A stretch of 64,000 nt of DNA from Cerasibacillus quisquiliarum (GCF_014202495.1 NZ_JACHHA010000001.1:232005-296004), one strand, 5' to 3'; shown: positions 55,291-63,731, counted from the first letter of the stretch. The notes: a model not told the origin generated them from the letters alone. Program-made: numbers and translations.

Positions 55291-55695
55291 TTTGTTATTC
55301 TCCCCTTTATGATGTAATTTCTTCATTTGTGAACTGGAGTTAACAACGTCTGCATAGTGAAAATCACCTTACTTATAGTATAAAGGATGAATTGGTTAAT
55401 TCGTTCACAACGTGTTACAGAGCGTTGACTATTTGTTGACAGATTGATGAACCCATGTCACATTCCACTCACTACGTTCACTTCACATATTATCACACGA
55501 ACTTCACATACTCTAACATATAATTTGTTAACTTTTGTTCAAAAACTACCTTGAACCATTGATGAGACTGAAATAGAGGCTAATAATGAACGTTTTGTGA
55601 AGTGTTTCACAAAACGTTCAAATTTATCAAGTCGCTTTTCTCGTATACTAAAGTTGTCAAGTAAACCATTTACAAAAAAGAGAGGAGCAAGTCAG
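55291..55695. other. Divergent cyd / osmC control region
   Basis: About 400 bases containing several TTCACA half sites on the cyd side (for example near 55407, 55481 and 55502) and the strong Rex-type palindrome at 55595. TATACT at 55644-55649 may be the osmC-side -10. No open frame of note. Confidence 0.5.
55595..55612. promoter_or_regulatory. Rex operator
   Basis: TTGTGAAGTGTTTCACAA fits the Rex consensus TTGTGAAWWWWTTCACAA with both half sites perfect. The symmetry extends outward to 14-bp arms (55588-55619). Rex senses the NADH/NAD ratio and represses cyd genes in Bacillus. It is 84 bases upstream of the OsmC gene and 305 bases from cydA. Confidence 0.88.
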
Positions 55696-56139
55696 ATGGC
55701 TAAATCATTATTTCATGCAAAAGCTTATTTACAAGAAGGCGTACAAGTAAAAGTACAATCAAGACATTTTGAAGTGACAATTGATGAACCAAAAGAACTC
55801 GGTGGAACTGATACAGGGATGAATCCAGTCGAGCTTATGTTATGTGCATTAGGAGCTTGTCAGTCAATTGTAGCAAGAATGTTTGCTAAGAAATTTGAAA
55901 TTGAATTTGAAGATTTTTGGGTCGAATTAACTGGAGAATTAGACACAGACGGTTTTCTACATAAAGCTGATGATGTTCGCCCAGGCTTTCAATCAATCGA
56001 ATATGACATCCATATTAAAACAGATGCATCTCGTGAAAAGGTAGAAGAATTCGTATCATTTATTGAAAAAACATGTCCAGTTGGCGATACAATTGCTCAC
56101 GCCACTAAAATGGAATTAAATGATATCGTGATTGAGTAA
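55696..56139 (+). CDS. OsmC family protein
   Basis: A 147-residue small protein of the OsmC/Ohr fold. LCALGACQSIVARMFAKK carries the first active-site-type Cys, and KTCPVGDTIAHATK the second, so a thiol-based peroxide reductase is possible. It resembles the YhfA-type subgroup more than Ohr. ATG 55696 follows GAGGAG at 8 bases; the 33 upstream codons overlap the Rex palindrome and are excluded. It is divergent from cydA and probably regulated by Rex. Confidence 0.9.
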   Translation: MAKSLFHAKAYLQEGVQVKVQSRHFEVTIDEPKELGGTDTGMNPVELMLCALGACQSIVARMFAKKFEIEFEDFWVELTGELDTDGFLHKADDVRPGFQSIEYDIHIKTDASREKVEEFVSFIEKTCPVGDTIAHATKMELNDIVIE

Positions 56140-56188
56140 ATTGTGAAGTCTATTTTTTAGCTCTTGCTGGACGATTATTTGATCTATG

Positions 56189-56226
56189 AAAAACGCGGTT
56201 AATCTATATAGATTAACCGCGTTTTA
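56189..56226. terminator. Bidirectional intrinsic terminator
   Basis: AAAACGCGGTTAATCT pairs perfectly with AGATTAACCGCGTTTT around a 4-base loop. It separates the converging OsmC and LLM genes. Confidence 0.93.
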
Positions 56227-56247
56227 ATCTCACTTTTAAAACATCTT

Positions 56248-57192
56248 TTAATCGAAGGATGGGAAGTGTGGTAATACCTCGTTAGCCAATTCTTCCATGA
56301 CTTTTTCAGCATCGCGTTGACCATATTTTAAGTTAAGCATCACATGGTTAACGCCAATTTTTTCTAATGACTTTAAGAAATGAATGAGATGTTTTCTACC
56401 GAGACGGAATCCGAGATGGATTGGTGATGGCTCCGTATCAGGATCTTCTGTCAAATCAATATACAATGATTGTAAAAACGGTTTGAATGTAGATGTTGCT
56501 TCACGCCATGCTTGTACAGACAAAGATTGTTGATGAATACTTCTTGGATAGTACATCCAACCATCTCCGTTTGCTGCAATCCAGTCAAATGGCTGGCGAC
56601 TTGATCCCGTTATAATCAATGGGATATCGCTGCTATGATAGGGCTTTGGTAATACCCCAGCATTACGGTGAATTTGTCCAACTTGACTATCAATCATTGG
56701 AAAGTCCTCGTTTAATAATTGCTTAAAATAATAATAGGTTTCCCGAAAGGCTTCACCACGAGATGGAATATTTATATTAAATGCAGGAAATTCCACCTGT
56801 CTGTCACCTGATGCAATGCCTAAAACAAGTCTTCCCTTTGATAGTTGATCGATCGATGTAGCAGCTTTTGCCAGGTGAATCGGATGTCTTAATGGAAAAA
56901 CAATACTCCCAGTTCCTAGTGTGATTTTCTTTGTATGAGCTGTCAAATAGCCTAAATAGATCCATGGATCATAGATTTGTCCAACATCCCCGAAATAGGG
57001 ATCAAATAGTGGGATGTCTCTTACCCATAAAGCTCCAAATCCCAATTCCTCAGCTTTTTGAGCCATTTGAATATGTTTTTCCATTGACGGAATGCTTCCT
57101 GAATACGCTTCAATCGGAATGAATAATCCGAGTGTTAGTTTATTTTCTTTAAAAATTCGTTTGTATCCTTGCTTGTTATGGAAAGTTTCCAT
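56248..57192 (-). CDS. LLM class flavin-dependent oxidoreductase
   Basis: A 314-residue luciferase-like monooxygenase with a TIM barrel binding FMN or F420-type flavin. KLTLGLFIPIEAYSG opens it; MAQKAEELGFGALWVRD, KITLGTGSIVFPLRHPIHLAKAA, LSKGRLVLGIASGDR and PLIITGSSRQPFDWIAANGDGWMYYPR are typical. The substrate is unknown. ATG 57192 has GGAG 9 bases upstream; a TTG two codons earlier is too close to it. It lies 21 bases after the YhfK-like gene on the same strand, so it is probably in the same transcript, downstream of an ArsR-flanking operator. Confidence 0.9.
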   Translation of the reverse strand: METFHNKQGYKRIFKENKLTLGLFIPIEAYSGSIPSMEKHIQMAQKAEELGFGALWVRDIPLFDPYFGDVGQIYDPWIYLGYLTAHTKKITLGTGSIVFPLRHPIHLAKAATSIDQLSKGRLVLGIASGDRQVEFPAFNINIPSRGEAFRETYYYFKQLLNEDFPMIDSQVGQIHRNAGVLPKPYHSSDIPLIITGSSRQPFDWIAANGDGWMYYPRSIHQQSLSVQAWREATSTFKPFLQSLYIDLTEDPDTEPSPIHLGFRLGRKHLIHFLKSLEKIGVNHVMLNLKYGQRDAEKVMEELANEVLPHFPSFD

Positions 57193-57213
57193 AACCAATC
57201 ACTCCAATATGTG

Positions 57214-57861
57214 TTAATTTATATTTGTTAGGGCTTTATCGATCGGAATGTCACCATTAATGATTTCAATCGTTTTGTAGAATGTTTCTTCAAGATGTAG
57301 TGTTTTAACGACTGTCATCGCTACATCCTGGCGAGTGATACTTCCATCTTTTCCTAAATTAAGGCGCGCTTCAATTTTTCCCGTTGGTTCATCATTTGTT
57401 AACCAACCTGGACGTAAAATCGTATAATTCAAGTGACTATGACGGAGACGTTCATCAGCGCGTTTTTTAGCCGTATAATAGTGTTCCATACCTTCTTTCC
57501 AATTTTTTGGGGTATCAGAATGTAAGGCACTAATCATAATAAAGCGTTTGATATTGTGTTTTTCAGCGGCTTCAATCGTTTTAAATGCGCCATCTAAATC
57601 GACGAGCATCGTTTTATCGGCACCTGTATGGCCGCCTGAACCAGCTGTAAAAATGATTGTGTCGACGTCTTGAGATGCTTTAAAAACGCCATCTTCCGCT
57701 TCCAAGTCTGCTATAACTGTTTCTACGTCTAAATGCTTAAACTGCTCGATTTGTTCCTGTTTACGAAGCATTGCTTTTACAGTAACGTTTTCTTCTTCTG
57801 CTAGATGACGAACGATATGTCTTCCTATTTTTCCATTTGCACCGACAACGAGTATTTTCAT
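57214..57861 (-). CDS. NAD(P)-binding atypical SDR, YhfK-like
   Basis: A 215-residue Rossmann protein. VVGANGKIGRHIVRHLAEE at the N-terminus is the GxxGxxG nucleotide motif, followed by ADLEAEDGVF, TIIFTAGSG, FIMISALHSD and YTILRPGWLTNDEPTG. It resembles B. subtilis YhfK (214 residues). Members are oxidoreductases or nucleotide sensors; the function is not known. GGAGAG precedes ATG. An ArsR-type operator copy (57929) lies 68 bases upstream. Confidence 0.88.
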   Translation of the reverse strand: MKILVVGANGKIGRHIVRHLAEEENVTVKAMLRKQEQIEQFKHLDVETVIADLEAEDGVFKASQDVDTIIFTAGSGGHTGADKTMLVDLDGAFKTIEAAEKHNIKRFIMISALHSDTPKNWKEGMEHYYTAKKRADERLRHSHLNYTILRPGWLTNDEPTGKIEARLNLGKDGSITRQDVAMTVVKTLHLEETFYKTIEIINGDIPIDKALTNIN

Positions 57862-57886
57862 ATTATCTCTCCTTATTTTTATATGT

Positions 57887-57917
57887 AGGAAAAGGTATCA
57901 ATTAGATACCTTTTCCT
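57887..57917. other. Perfect 13-bp hairpin upstream of the YhfK-like gene
   Basis: AGGAAAAGGTATC pairs with GATACCTTTTCCT around a 5-base loop. The minus strand lacks a T tract after it, so it may be a leader structure or an inefficient terminator of the arsR message. Confidence 0.6.
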
Positions 57918-57928
57918 CATGTTTTTAT

Positions 57929-57950
57929 ATATCGAGAAATATCGATTTAT
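57929..57950. promoter_or_regulatory. Candidate ArsR operator, copy 1
   Basis: A 22-base element whose palindromic core is ATCGAGAAATATCGAT. It matches copy 2 (58311-58332, read in reverse complement) at 19 of 22 positions. It lies between the arsR stop and the YhfK-like gene, in position to control the yhfK-LLM genes. Confidence 0.75.
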
Positions 57951-57994
57951 GATATCCTTATTAAAATGATTCGTGGTTATGAGTGGATCTTTTA

Positions 57995-58279
57995 TTATAA
58001 ATCCATCATACATTGTTTGATTTCTTCGATTTGTTTTTCGTTCCTTTTGTAATAGGTCCACTGACCTTGGCGGGTTGATTGAATAAAACCAGCGTCCTGT
58101 ATAATAGACAAGTAAAGCGAAACGGTTGATTGAGATAGCTTGACTTTTTTTTGAATATCACTAACACATACACCTTCTGGATACACTTCTGAAAAATGCT
58201 TTTCAGGTTCTTTTAACCACTGTAAAATTTGTATCCGTGTTGGATTGGACAGGGCTTTATAAATACGTATAAGATCCAA
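57995..58279 (-). CDS. ArsR family transcriptional regulator
   Basis: A 94-residue winged-helix repressor. IYKALSNPTRIQILQWLKEPEKHF and VSDIQKKVKLSQSTVSLYLSIIQDAGFIQSTRQGQWTYY are the ArsR recognition region and wing. There is one Cys in VCVSD and one in KQCMMDL; the ELCVCDL-type metal box is absent, so metals are an unlikely signal. ATG 58279 has an AT-rich leader with only a weak site (GGTGATATAATTGG). Two 22-base operators flank the gene. It probably represses itself and its neighbours in response to a redox or electrophilic signal (inference). Confidence 0.92.
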   Translation of the reverse strand: MDLIRIYKALSNPTRIQILQWLKEPEKHFSEVYPEGVCVSDIQKKVKLSQSTVSLYLSIIQDAGFIQSTRQGQWTYYKRNEKQIEEIKQCMMDL

Positions 58280-58310
58280 TTATATCACCACATATCATTT
58301 TAATCTCATT

Positions 58311-58332
58311 ATAAATCGAGAAATCTCGATAT
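58311..58332. promoter_or_regulatory. Candidate ArsR operator, copy 2
   Basis: A 22-base element with core ATCGAGAAATCTCGAT, a perfect palindrome apart from its centre. It lies 32 bases upstream of the arsR start and 14 bases past the stop of the flavoprotein gene. Confidence 0.75.
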
Positions 58333-58345
58333 GCAATAGATTTGC

Positions 58346-58897
58346 TTATAATGTGGCAAACTCAAGTCCTAGTTTATATGCATTTTCAAGTATTTCTTTT
58401 TGGAACTCTGGGAATTGTGCTGGATCGAGCGCCTTTTCAGAAAGGGTATCATACATGATTTCAACTTTTGAATTGGAGATACCCGTATAGCCTGCTAGTC
58501 CTACATTTAAATAATGTTCGATCATTGTATCGTATTTACGTTTAGCAAAGTGTGCTTTAGAGCCACCAGCTAAGCCAATCCATAGTGCTTTTTTATGTGG
58601 AAGCTTACTGTTTCCGTATGCATAATTGTAATTCCAAACCCGGTCGATATAACCTTTCAACATCGCTTGAATATTATACCACAACACAGGAAATATAAAG
58701 GCTAAAGCTTCGTTACGATTCATACGATCAATTTCTCGATGAACAATTGGAGAATATTCATAGCCGTCACGACTCCAATCGGGCTCATCCTGTTCAAAAA
58801 TAACTGGATTAAATTCTTCTTTATATAAATCGAGTAGCTCTACAGTATGTCCAGCCTCCTTAAGTTTTCTTATAAATTCCATAGTTAAGACTTGCAT
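58346..58897 (-). CDS. NAD(P)H-dependent flavin oxidoreductase, N-terminally truncated
   Basis: A 183-residue flavodoxin-fold quinone-reductase-like protein (KefF/NQO group). AFIFPVLWYNIQAMLKGYIDRVWNYNYAYG is the flavin-ring and quinone region; KKALWIGLAGGS is the following strand. The usual opening, strand 1 plus the phosphate-binding loop (about 20 residues ahead of QVLTMEFIRKLKEAGHTVE), is missing. A stop codon lies two codons before the ATG, so it cannot be recovered in frame. AGAGGAAA precedes ATG 58897, so it may still be translated, but FMN binding is doubtful. It sits beside the ArsR operators and was perhaps part of that regulon. Confidence 0.8.
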   Translation of the reverse strand: MQVLTMEFIRKLKEAGHTVELLDLYKEEFNPVIFEQDEPDWSRDGYEYSPIVHREIDRMNRNEALAFIFPVLWYNIQAMLKGYIDRVWNYNYAYGNSKLPHKKALWIGLAGGSKAHFAKRKYDTMIEHYLNVGLAGYTGISNSKVEIMYDTLSEKALDPAQFPEFQKEILENAYKLGLEFATL

Positions 58898-59085
58898 AAA
58901 TTAATTTCCTCTAACTTCTCGTTTTAAAATTGAGACCTTGCATTGCAACGCTGATGAACACTCACGAGATAATCCTCCAATAGGTATTAGGCTAAAGTAT
59001 AAATACGAACGTGAACGAGAAATTATAATGATTCACATAAGATATACTTCTTCGTAAATTAATCGATAAAATAAGCTCAATATAC
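58898..59085. other. Short intergenic stretch between the truncated flavoprotein and the Fe-ADH gene
   Basis: It contains, on the minus strand, GGAGG followed by a GTG at good spacing and about 13 open codons. This may be the remnant of the original start region of the truncated flavoprotein. Confidence 0.4.
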
Positions 59086-59128
59086 AAAAAACAAGCAAAG
59101 AAAACTGTCAGGTTCTTTGCTTGTTTCA
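59086..59128 (-). terminator. Intrinsic terminator after the Fe-ADH gene
   Basis: AAACAAGCAAAGAA faces TTCTTTGCTTGTTT around a 10-base loop, with GTTTTTTG following on the minus strand, 36 bases past the stop codon. Confidence 0.9.
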
Positions 59129-59163
59129 TTTAGAAGGATGTCCCTTTTATAAATTTTATGCTA

Positions 59164-60318
59164 TTAATATGCCGCTTTAAAAATATTAATAATATCTTGT
59201 TCATTACCTTGAATTGGATTACTTACTGCGTTTCCGTCTTCAAGGGCAAGTTTTGCCATTTTTTCAAAGTCTTCTTCTTTTACACCTAATTCTCTTAAAT
59301 TAGATGGAATGTTAACATCTTCAGATAATTTACGGATAGCGGCAATTGCTTTATCAGCTGCTTCACGAACAGATAAGCCTTCAATATTTTCACCCATGAA
59401 TTCTGCAATATCAGCAAACTTCTTAGGATTAGAGATAATATTGAATTCTTCAACGTGTGGAAGTAACACAGCGTTTGCAACACCATGTGGAATGTCATAC
59501 AGACCACCTAATTGATGAGCCATTGCATGTACATATCCTAAACCAGCGTTGTTAAAGGCCATACCAGCTAATAGTGACGCATGAGCCATGTTTTCGCGTG
59601 CTTCAATGTTTTTACCATAGGCAACAGCTTGTCGTAAGTTAGTTGAAATTAATTTAATTGCTTGGATTGCCATAGAATCAGTTACTGGGTTAGCACCGAG
59701 AGATACATATGATTCAATCGCATGTGTTAAAGCATCCATACCAGTAGCTGCTGTTAAGCCAGCAGGTTTACCAACCATTAGTTCTGGGTCATTAATCGAT
59801 ACGAGCGGTGTATTTCTCCAGCTAACGATAACGAATTTTATTTTCTTTTCTGTGTTTGTAATGACACAGTGACGTGTTACCTCACTTGCAGTACCAGCTG
59901 TTGTATTTACGCAAACAATTGGGGGTAAAGGATTTGATAATGTTTCAATTCCAGCATAGTTTTCATAAAGATCGCCTTCATGTGTTGCAGCAATTCCAAT
60001 TCCTTTTCCACAGTCATGTGCACTACCGCCACCGACAGTGACAATTAAATCACAATTTTCATCTTGGAATACTTTTAGTCCGTCTTTAACATTTGTGTCT
60101 TTTGGATTTGGTTCTACTTCATCATAAAATGCATATGAAATTCCTGCTTCATCTAATGATTCTGTTACTTTCTCGACAGGACCTCCAGGTAAAGAACGTA
60201 AGAAACCATCTGTTACGATAAGTGCTTTCTTACCTCCAAGAATTTTACACCGTTCACCAGTTACTTTTACAGCACCACGTCCGAAAAAGTTTACATTAGG
60301 CATAAAAAAATCATACAT
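59164..60318 (-). CDS. Iron-containing alcohol dehydrogenase, methanol-dehydrogenase-like
   Basis: A 384-residue type III NAD-dependent alcohol dehydrogenase. MPNVNFFGRGAV, the NAD motif TVGGGSAHDCGKGI and the metal ligands (Asp in GLTAATGMDALTHAIE, then His in YVHAMAHQLGG and IPHGVANAVLLPHV) are all seen. The length and the FMPNVNFFG start match the Bacillus methanolicus NAD methanol dehydrogenase and 1,3-propanediol dehydrogenase group. Substrate is likely a short alcohol or diol; growth on methanol is not implied. AGAAGGATAAACAT precedes ATG 60318. It is monocistronic. Confidence 0.92.
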   Translation of the reverse strand: MYDFFMPNVNFFGRGAVKVTGERCKILGGKKALIVTDGFLRSLPGGPVEKVTESLDEAGISYAFYDEVEPNPKDTNVKDGLKVFQDENCDLIVTVGGGSAHDCGKGIGIAATHEGDLYENYAGIETLSNPLPPIVCVNTTAGTASEVTRHCVITNTEKKIKFVIVSWRNTPLVSINDPELMVGKPAGLTAATGMDALTHAIESYVSLGANPVTDSMAIQAIKLISTNLRQAVAYGKNIEARENMAHASLLAGMAFNNAGLGYVHAMAHQLGGLYDIPHGVANAVLLPHVEEFNIISNPKKFADIAEFMGENIEGLSVREAADKAIAAIRKLSEDVNIPSNLRELGVKEEDFEKMAKLALEDGNAVSNPIQGNEQDIINIFKAAY

Positions 60319-60753
60319 ATGTTTATCCTTCTTTCTGCTAATTTTATTATTTAGTATGAAGCGTATTTAAAAAACTATGCTTCATAAACAATTTTAGCAC
60401 TATAGTAATGTTTTTACTATTAATAAATGCTGAAAGTCCTAATTATGAATCTCGGGAATTTTGTTTTGATGTGAATGGATGATCGACTAAGGAATAAATA
60501 GACCTAACCATTATAGTAATTTAAAGTCTTTTTAATCTATAAACTTCCAAGATCGTAATTGGCTGTTTTTTCATGTAGTAGTATTCTTTTTATATAAAAG
60601 ATGAAGAAATATTATTGAATAAGGATTGGCAATCGTTTCTTTTAATATGTCTATGTTAGTAGCAGAGATAAACATTTTCCTTCTGATATGACTTAAGATA
60701 GCATTATTAATTCATAGATAATATCAAAAAAATATTTTCTATAAGGAGATGTT
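60319..60753. other. Long intergenic region, no gene recognised
   Basis: AT-rich, about 435 bases between the divergent Fe-ADH and asparaginase genes. No open frame with a ribosome binding site, no known riboswitch and no repeat family seen. Confidence 0.45.
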
Positions 60754-60783
60754 TTGCTTTTTGTAATCGATTATTGGTATAAT
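60754..60783 (+). promoter_or_regulatory. Promoter of the asparaginase-amidotransferase-dipeptidase cluster
   Basis: TTGCTT (60754-60759) is 18 bases from TATAAT (60778-60783), 42 bases upstream of the start codon. A plausible sigma-A promoter. Confidence 0.55.
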
Positions 60784-60824
60784 TTACATAAATTTCACAT
60801 AATGGAGTGGGGAGGAAGCACAGC

Positions 60825-61847
60825 ATGAATCATTCAAATGCCCCTGTTCTCGTTTATCGAGGGGACTATATTGAAAGTACACACCAAATCCATATCGCTG
60901 TTATGTCAGCGAAAGGTGAATTGGTTGCTTATTACGGGAATCCACATCGGCTTACGTTTGCACGCTCATCAATGAAAGCGCTTCAAACGGTTCCAGTTGT
61001 AGAGTCGGGTGCAATGGAAGCGTATCATTTAACAGAACGTGAGTTGGCTTTATTTTGTGCTAGTCATATAGGAGAGAGATATCATCGAGATACGGTTGCC
61101 ACTGTATTAAAAAAGCTTGATCTTCAGGAGACATCTTTACAATGTGGCATACATATTCCGAGACATAAAGAAAGTTACGAACAGCTTATTAAAAAAGGAG
61201 GAAAACTTACACCATTATTTAGTAATTGTTCGGGGAAACATGCGGGCATGTTAGCAGGTTGTAAAAAGCAAGGTTTTTCATTAGATACATATCGAGATGT
61301 AACGCACCCTTATCAACAGCAAATTATCGATGTTATTTCAGATGTGAGCGGGTATTCAAAAGAAAAAATAGTTACATCTGTTGATGGATGTGGTGTCCCT
61401 GTGCATCGTTTGCCACTAGATAAAGTCGCTTTATTATTTGCTCGTTTAGCTAATCCGGAAAATTGGCATACCGAAAACGAGTCACGCCAACATAGTTTAG
61501 CCAGAATTTGTCAAGCAATGGTCGATTATCCGGAAATGGTTGCTGGTACAAACCAGTTTGATACAGATTTAATGCGAGTGTTTAAAGGGCGACTTGTTGC
61601 TAAAGGGGGGGCGGAGGCTGTGCATTGCTTTGGAGATAAAGAAACAGGTCTTGGTGTAGCCATTAAAGTAGAAGATGGAAACGCAAGGGGAACACGTGTC
61701 ACGGCGATGGAAGTATTAAAGCAATTAGATATTGGTGACGAGTCGATTAGAAACGAGTTAGAGCCATATGTTGAAGAAGCGGTCTTAAATGCGCGAGATG
61801 AGAAAATTGGTAAAATTGTCACGCAATTCCAGTTAAATTTTTTATAA
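60825..61847 (+). CDS. Asparaginase, PF06089 (Rhizobium-type asparaginase II) family
   Basis: A 340-residue enzyme unrelated in fold to the asparaginase at 5345-6334. The Ser-Lys active-site motif is FARSSMKALQ at about residues 43-52. FSNCSGKHAGMLAG (about 132-145) and SVDGCGVPVHRLPL (about 190) match the R. etli type asparaginases, which resemble serine beta-lactamases in fold. ATG 60825 follows GGGGAGG at 9 bases; a GTG 6 codons upstream overlaps that site. It is the first gene of a three-gene cluster with an amidotransferase and a dipeptidase. Confidence 0.9.
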   Translation: MNHSNAPVLVYRGDYIESTHQIHIAVMSAKGELVAYYGNPHRLTFARSSMKALQTVPVVESGAMEAYHLTERELALFCASHIGERYHRDTVATVLKKLDLQETSLQCGIHIPRHKESYEQLIKKGGKLTPLFSNCSGKHAGMLAGCKKQGFSLDTYRDVTHPYQQQIIDVISDVSGYSKEKIVTSVDGCGVPVHRLPLDKVALLFARLANPENWHTENESRQHSLARICQAMVDYPEMVAGTNQFDTDLMRVFKGRLVAKGGAEAVHCFGDKETGLGVAIKVEDGNARGTRVTAMEVLKQLDIGDESIRNELEPYVEEAVLNARDEKIGKIVTQFQLNFL

Positions 61848-61918
61848 GTTTTAATTTTTAAATAGATAATGATGTTATGAAATGTTTAAACTTCATAATA
61901 AGAATAGGGGAGATTTAT

Positions 61919-62638
61919 ATGAAGCCAATTATTGGGATTACACCATCGATGGAAGTGGACGAAACATATTATAAGGTAGCCAATGCGAATATTAAAGCGA
62001 TATTAAAAGCAGGTGGTATTCCTGTTGTGTTACCATATTTTGAGGAAATGAGTGATGTGACACAAATAGTTGGTGAAATTGATGGTCTGTTAGCGACAGG
62101 CGGATATGATGTTGATCCGACATATTTTGGTGAAGAACCGCATCCGAATTTAGGAACAGTCATTCCTAAGCGTGATCATTTTGAGAAACTGATTATTGAA
62201 GAAATGCTTAAATTAGATAAACCGATTCTTGGGGTTTGTCGTGGGAGTCAAATTTTAAATGTCACAGTTGGTGGTGATATGTATCAAGATATTTATGCAC
62301 AATGTCAAGATCGTGATTTATTACAACATAATCAGAAAGCACCGCTTAGTCATGGCGCCCATTATGTTGATGTCACAGAAGGTAGTTTACTACATCAAAT
62401 TACCGGTCTTGAAACATTACGTGTGAATACGCGTCACCATCAAGCAAATCGAGTTGTTCGCTCACCATTAAAGGTAAGTGGTACAGCACGTGATGGAATA
62501 GTCGAAGCGATTGAAAGTAAAGAGCACCATTTTGTATTAGGTTTACAGTGGCATCCTGAAAATATGATTGCAGTGGATGATGAGGCGTCATGGAATATTT
62601 TCAAAGCGTTTATCAATGCATGCCAAAAGCGTCATTAA
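61919..62638 (+). CDS. Peptidase C26 / class I glutamine amidotransferase-like, gamma-glutamyl hydrolase
   Basis: A 239-residue cytoplasmic hydrolase of the PuuD (gamma-glutamyl-gamma-aminobutyrate hydrolase) family. The nucleophile Cys is in PILGVCRGSQILNV (about residue 107), with the catalytic His and Glu in LQWHPENM near residue 210. GLLATGGYDVDPTYFGEEP is family-typical. ATG 61919 follows GGGGAG at 6 bases. It is 71 bases after the asparaginase and 45 bases before the dipeptidase, so one operon is likely. Its natural gamma-glutamyl substrate is not known. Confidence 0.92.
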   Translation: MKPIIGITPSMEVDETYYKVANANIKAILKAGGIPVVLPYFEEMSDVTQIVGEIDGLLATGGYDVDPTYFGEEPHPNLGTVIPKRDHFEKLIIEEMLKLDKPILGVCRGSQILNVTVGGDMYQDIYAQCQDRDLLQHNQKAPLSHGAHYVDVTEGSLLHQITGLETLRVNTRHHQANRVVRSPLKVSGTARDGIVEAIESKEHHFVLGLQWHPENMIAVDDEASWNIFKAFINACQKRH

Positions 62639-62683
62639 GCATGGACTTCTTAATAGAGATAGACAAGGGTGGTGTATAGTAAT

Positions 62684-63637
62684 ATGAAAATCATTGATGC
62701 TCATTGTGATGCTTTATATAAACTACAACTTTCTAAAAGGGGAAAGATATACGGCGTGAAGCCATTACAATTTAAAAACAGTCCTTCGTTAGATACGAAT
62801 TTTAACCGTTTAAAACAAGGAAACTATATGGTACAGTTTTTCGCATTATTTTTAGAGCCTAATATCCCGACATATGAAAAATGGGACTATTTATTGGAGC
62901 AAATTGATTTATTTCATTCCGAGATTTTAGCGAATAACCCAGAGATGGTTCATATTAAAAAATGGGAAGATATCGATAAGTTAGAAGATGATCAAATCGG
63001 GGCTGTATTAACACTTGAAGGAGCAGACCCGTTCGGTAATGACTTAGTGAAGTTAAGACAGCTTTATCGTGAAGGTATTTTATCAATTGGTCTGACGTGG
63101 AATCACGCTAACCTTTGTGCTGACGGAGCCGGTGAACCACGTGGTGGTGGGTTAACTTTACTCGGTAAAGAAGTTGTTAAATTAAACAATGCACATCATG
63201 TATTTACAGATGTGTCACATTCTACAGTAAAAGGATTTTGGGATATGATTGAGTTAGCTGATTACCCAATCGCAAGTCACTCTAATGCTCGAGCAATTTG
63301 CGATCATCCGAGAAATCTATATGATGATCAAATTAAAGCGTTGTTTGAAAAAAATGGTCTTATTCATGTTGTGTTCAATCCGCCGTTTATTAAGCAGGAT
63401 AGTAAAGAGGCGACAATTGCTGATTTGATCAAGCATATCGACCATTTATGTGCATTGGGTGGGGTGAAGCAAATCGGGTTTGGTTCTGATTTTGACGGAA
63501 TTAGTTATTATGTTGACCAGTTGGAACATGCCGGTCAATATGAAAATTTTATTAACGAGCTATTAAAACATTACAAAGAAGATGAAGTTCGTGGATTTGC
63601 TTATCAAAACTTCCTAGATCATCGTCCAGGTCTCTAA
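62684..63637 (+). CDS. Membrane dipeptidase (M19, renal dipeptidase family)
   Basis: A 317-residue two-zinc dipeptidase. Metal ligands appear in IDAHCD (His, Asp), TLEGADPF (Glu), FTDVSHST (His) and IASHSNAR (His); GFGSDFDG near the C-terminus has the final acid. No signal peptide, so cytoplasmic despite the family name. The start is uncertain: ATG 62684 has AAGGGTGG about 11-14 bases before, while GTG at 62669 or 62672 lacks a site. Together with the two upstream genes it may break down gamma-glutamyl and related peptides or amides. Confidence 0.9.
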   Translation: MKIIDAHCDALYKLQLSKRGKIYGVKPLQFKNSPSLDTNFNRLKQGNYMVQFFALFLEPNIPTYEKWDYLLEQIDLFHSEILANNPEMVHIKKWEDIDKLEDDQIGAVLTLEGADPFGNDLVKLRQLYREGILSIGLTWNHANLCADGAGEPRGGGLTLLGKEVVKLNNAHHVFTDVSHSTVKGFWDMIELADYPIASHSNARAICDHPRNLYDDQIKALFEKNGLIHVVFNPPFIKQDSKEATIADLIKHIDHLCALGGVKQIGFGSDFDGISYYVDQLEHAGQYENFINELLKHYKEDEVRGFAYQNFLDHRPGL

Positions 63638-63731
63638 AAAGGTTTATTTATTTTCCATGTATAAACATGCAAATTTTCCATATCGTAAGGCTGAATAGGA
63701 AACTATTCAATCCCACAAGGAGTGATCACAA

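Noticed and set aside
59164-60318. Evidence of methylotrophy from the methanol-dehydrogenase-like enzyme
   Set aside because: The family includes propanediol and ethanol dehydrogenases, and no formaldehyde-assimilation genes are in the window.
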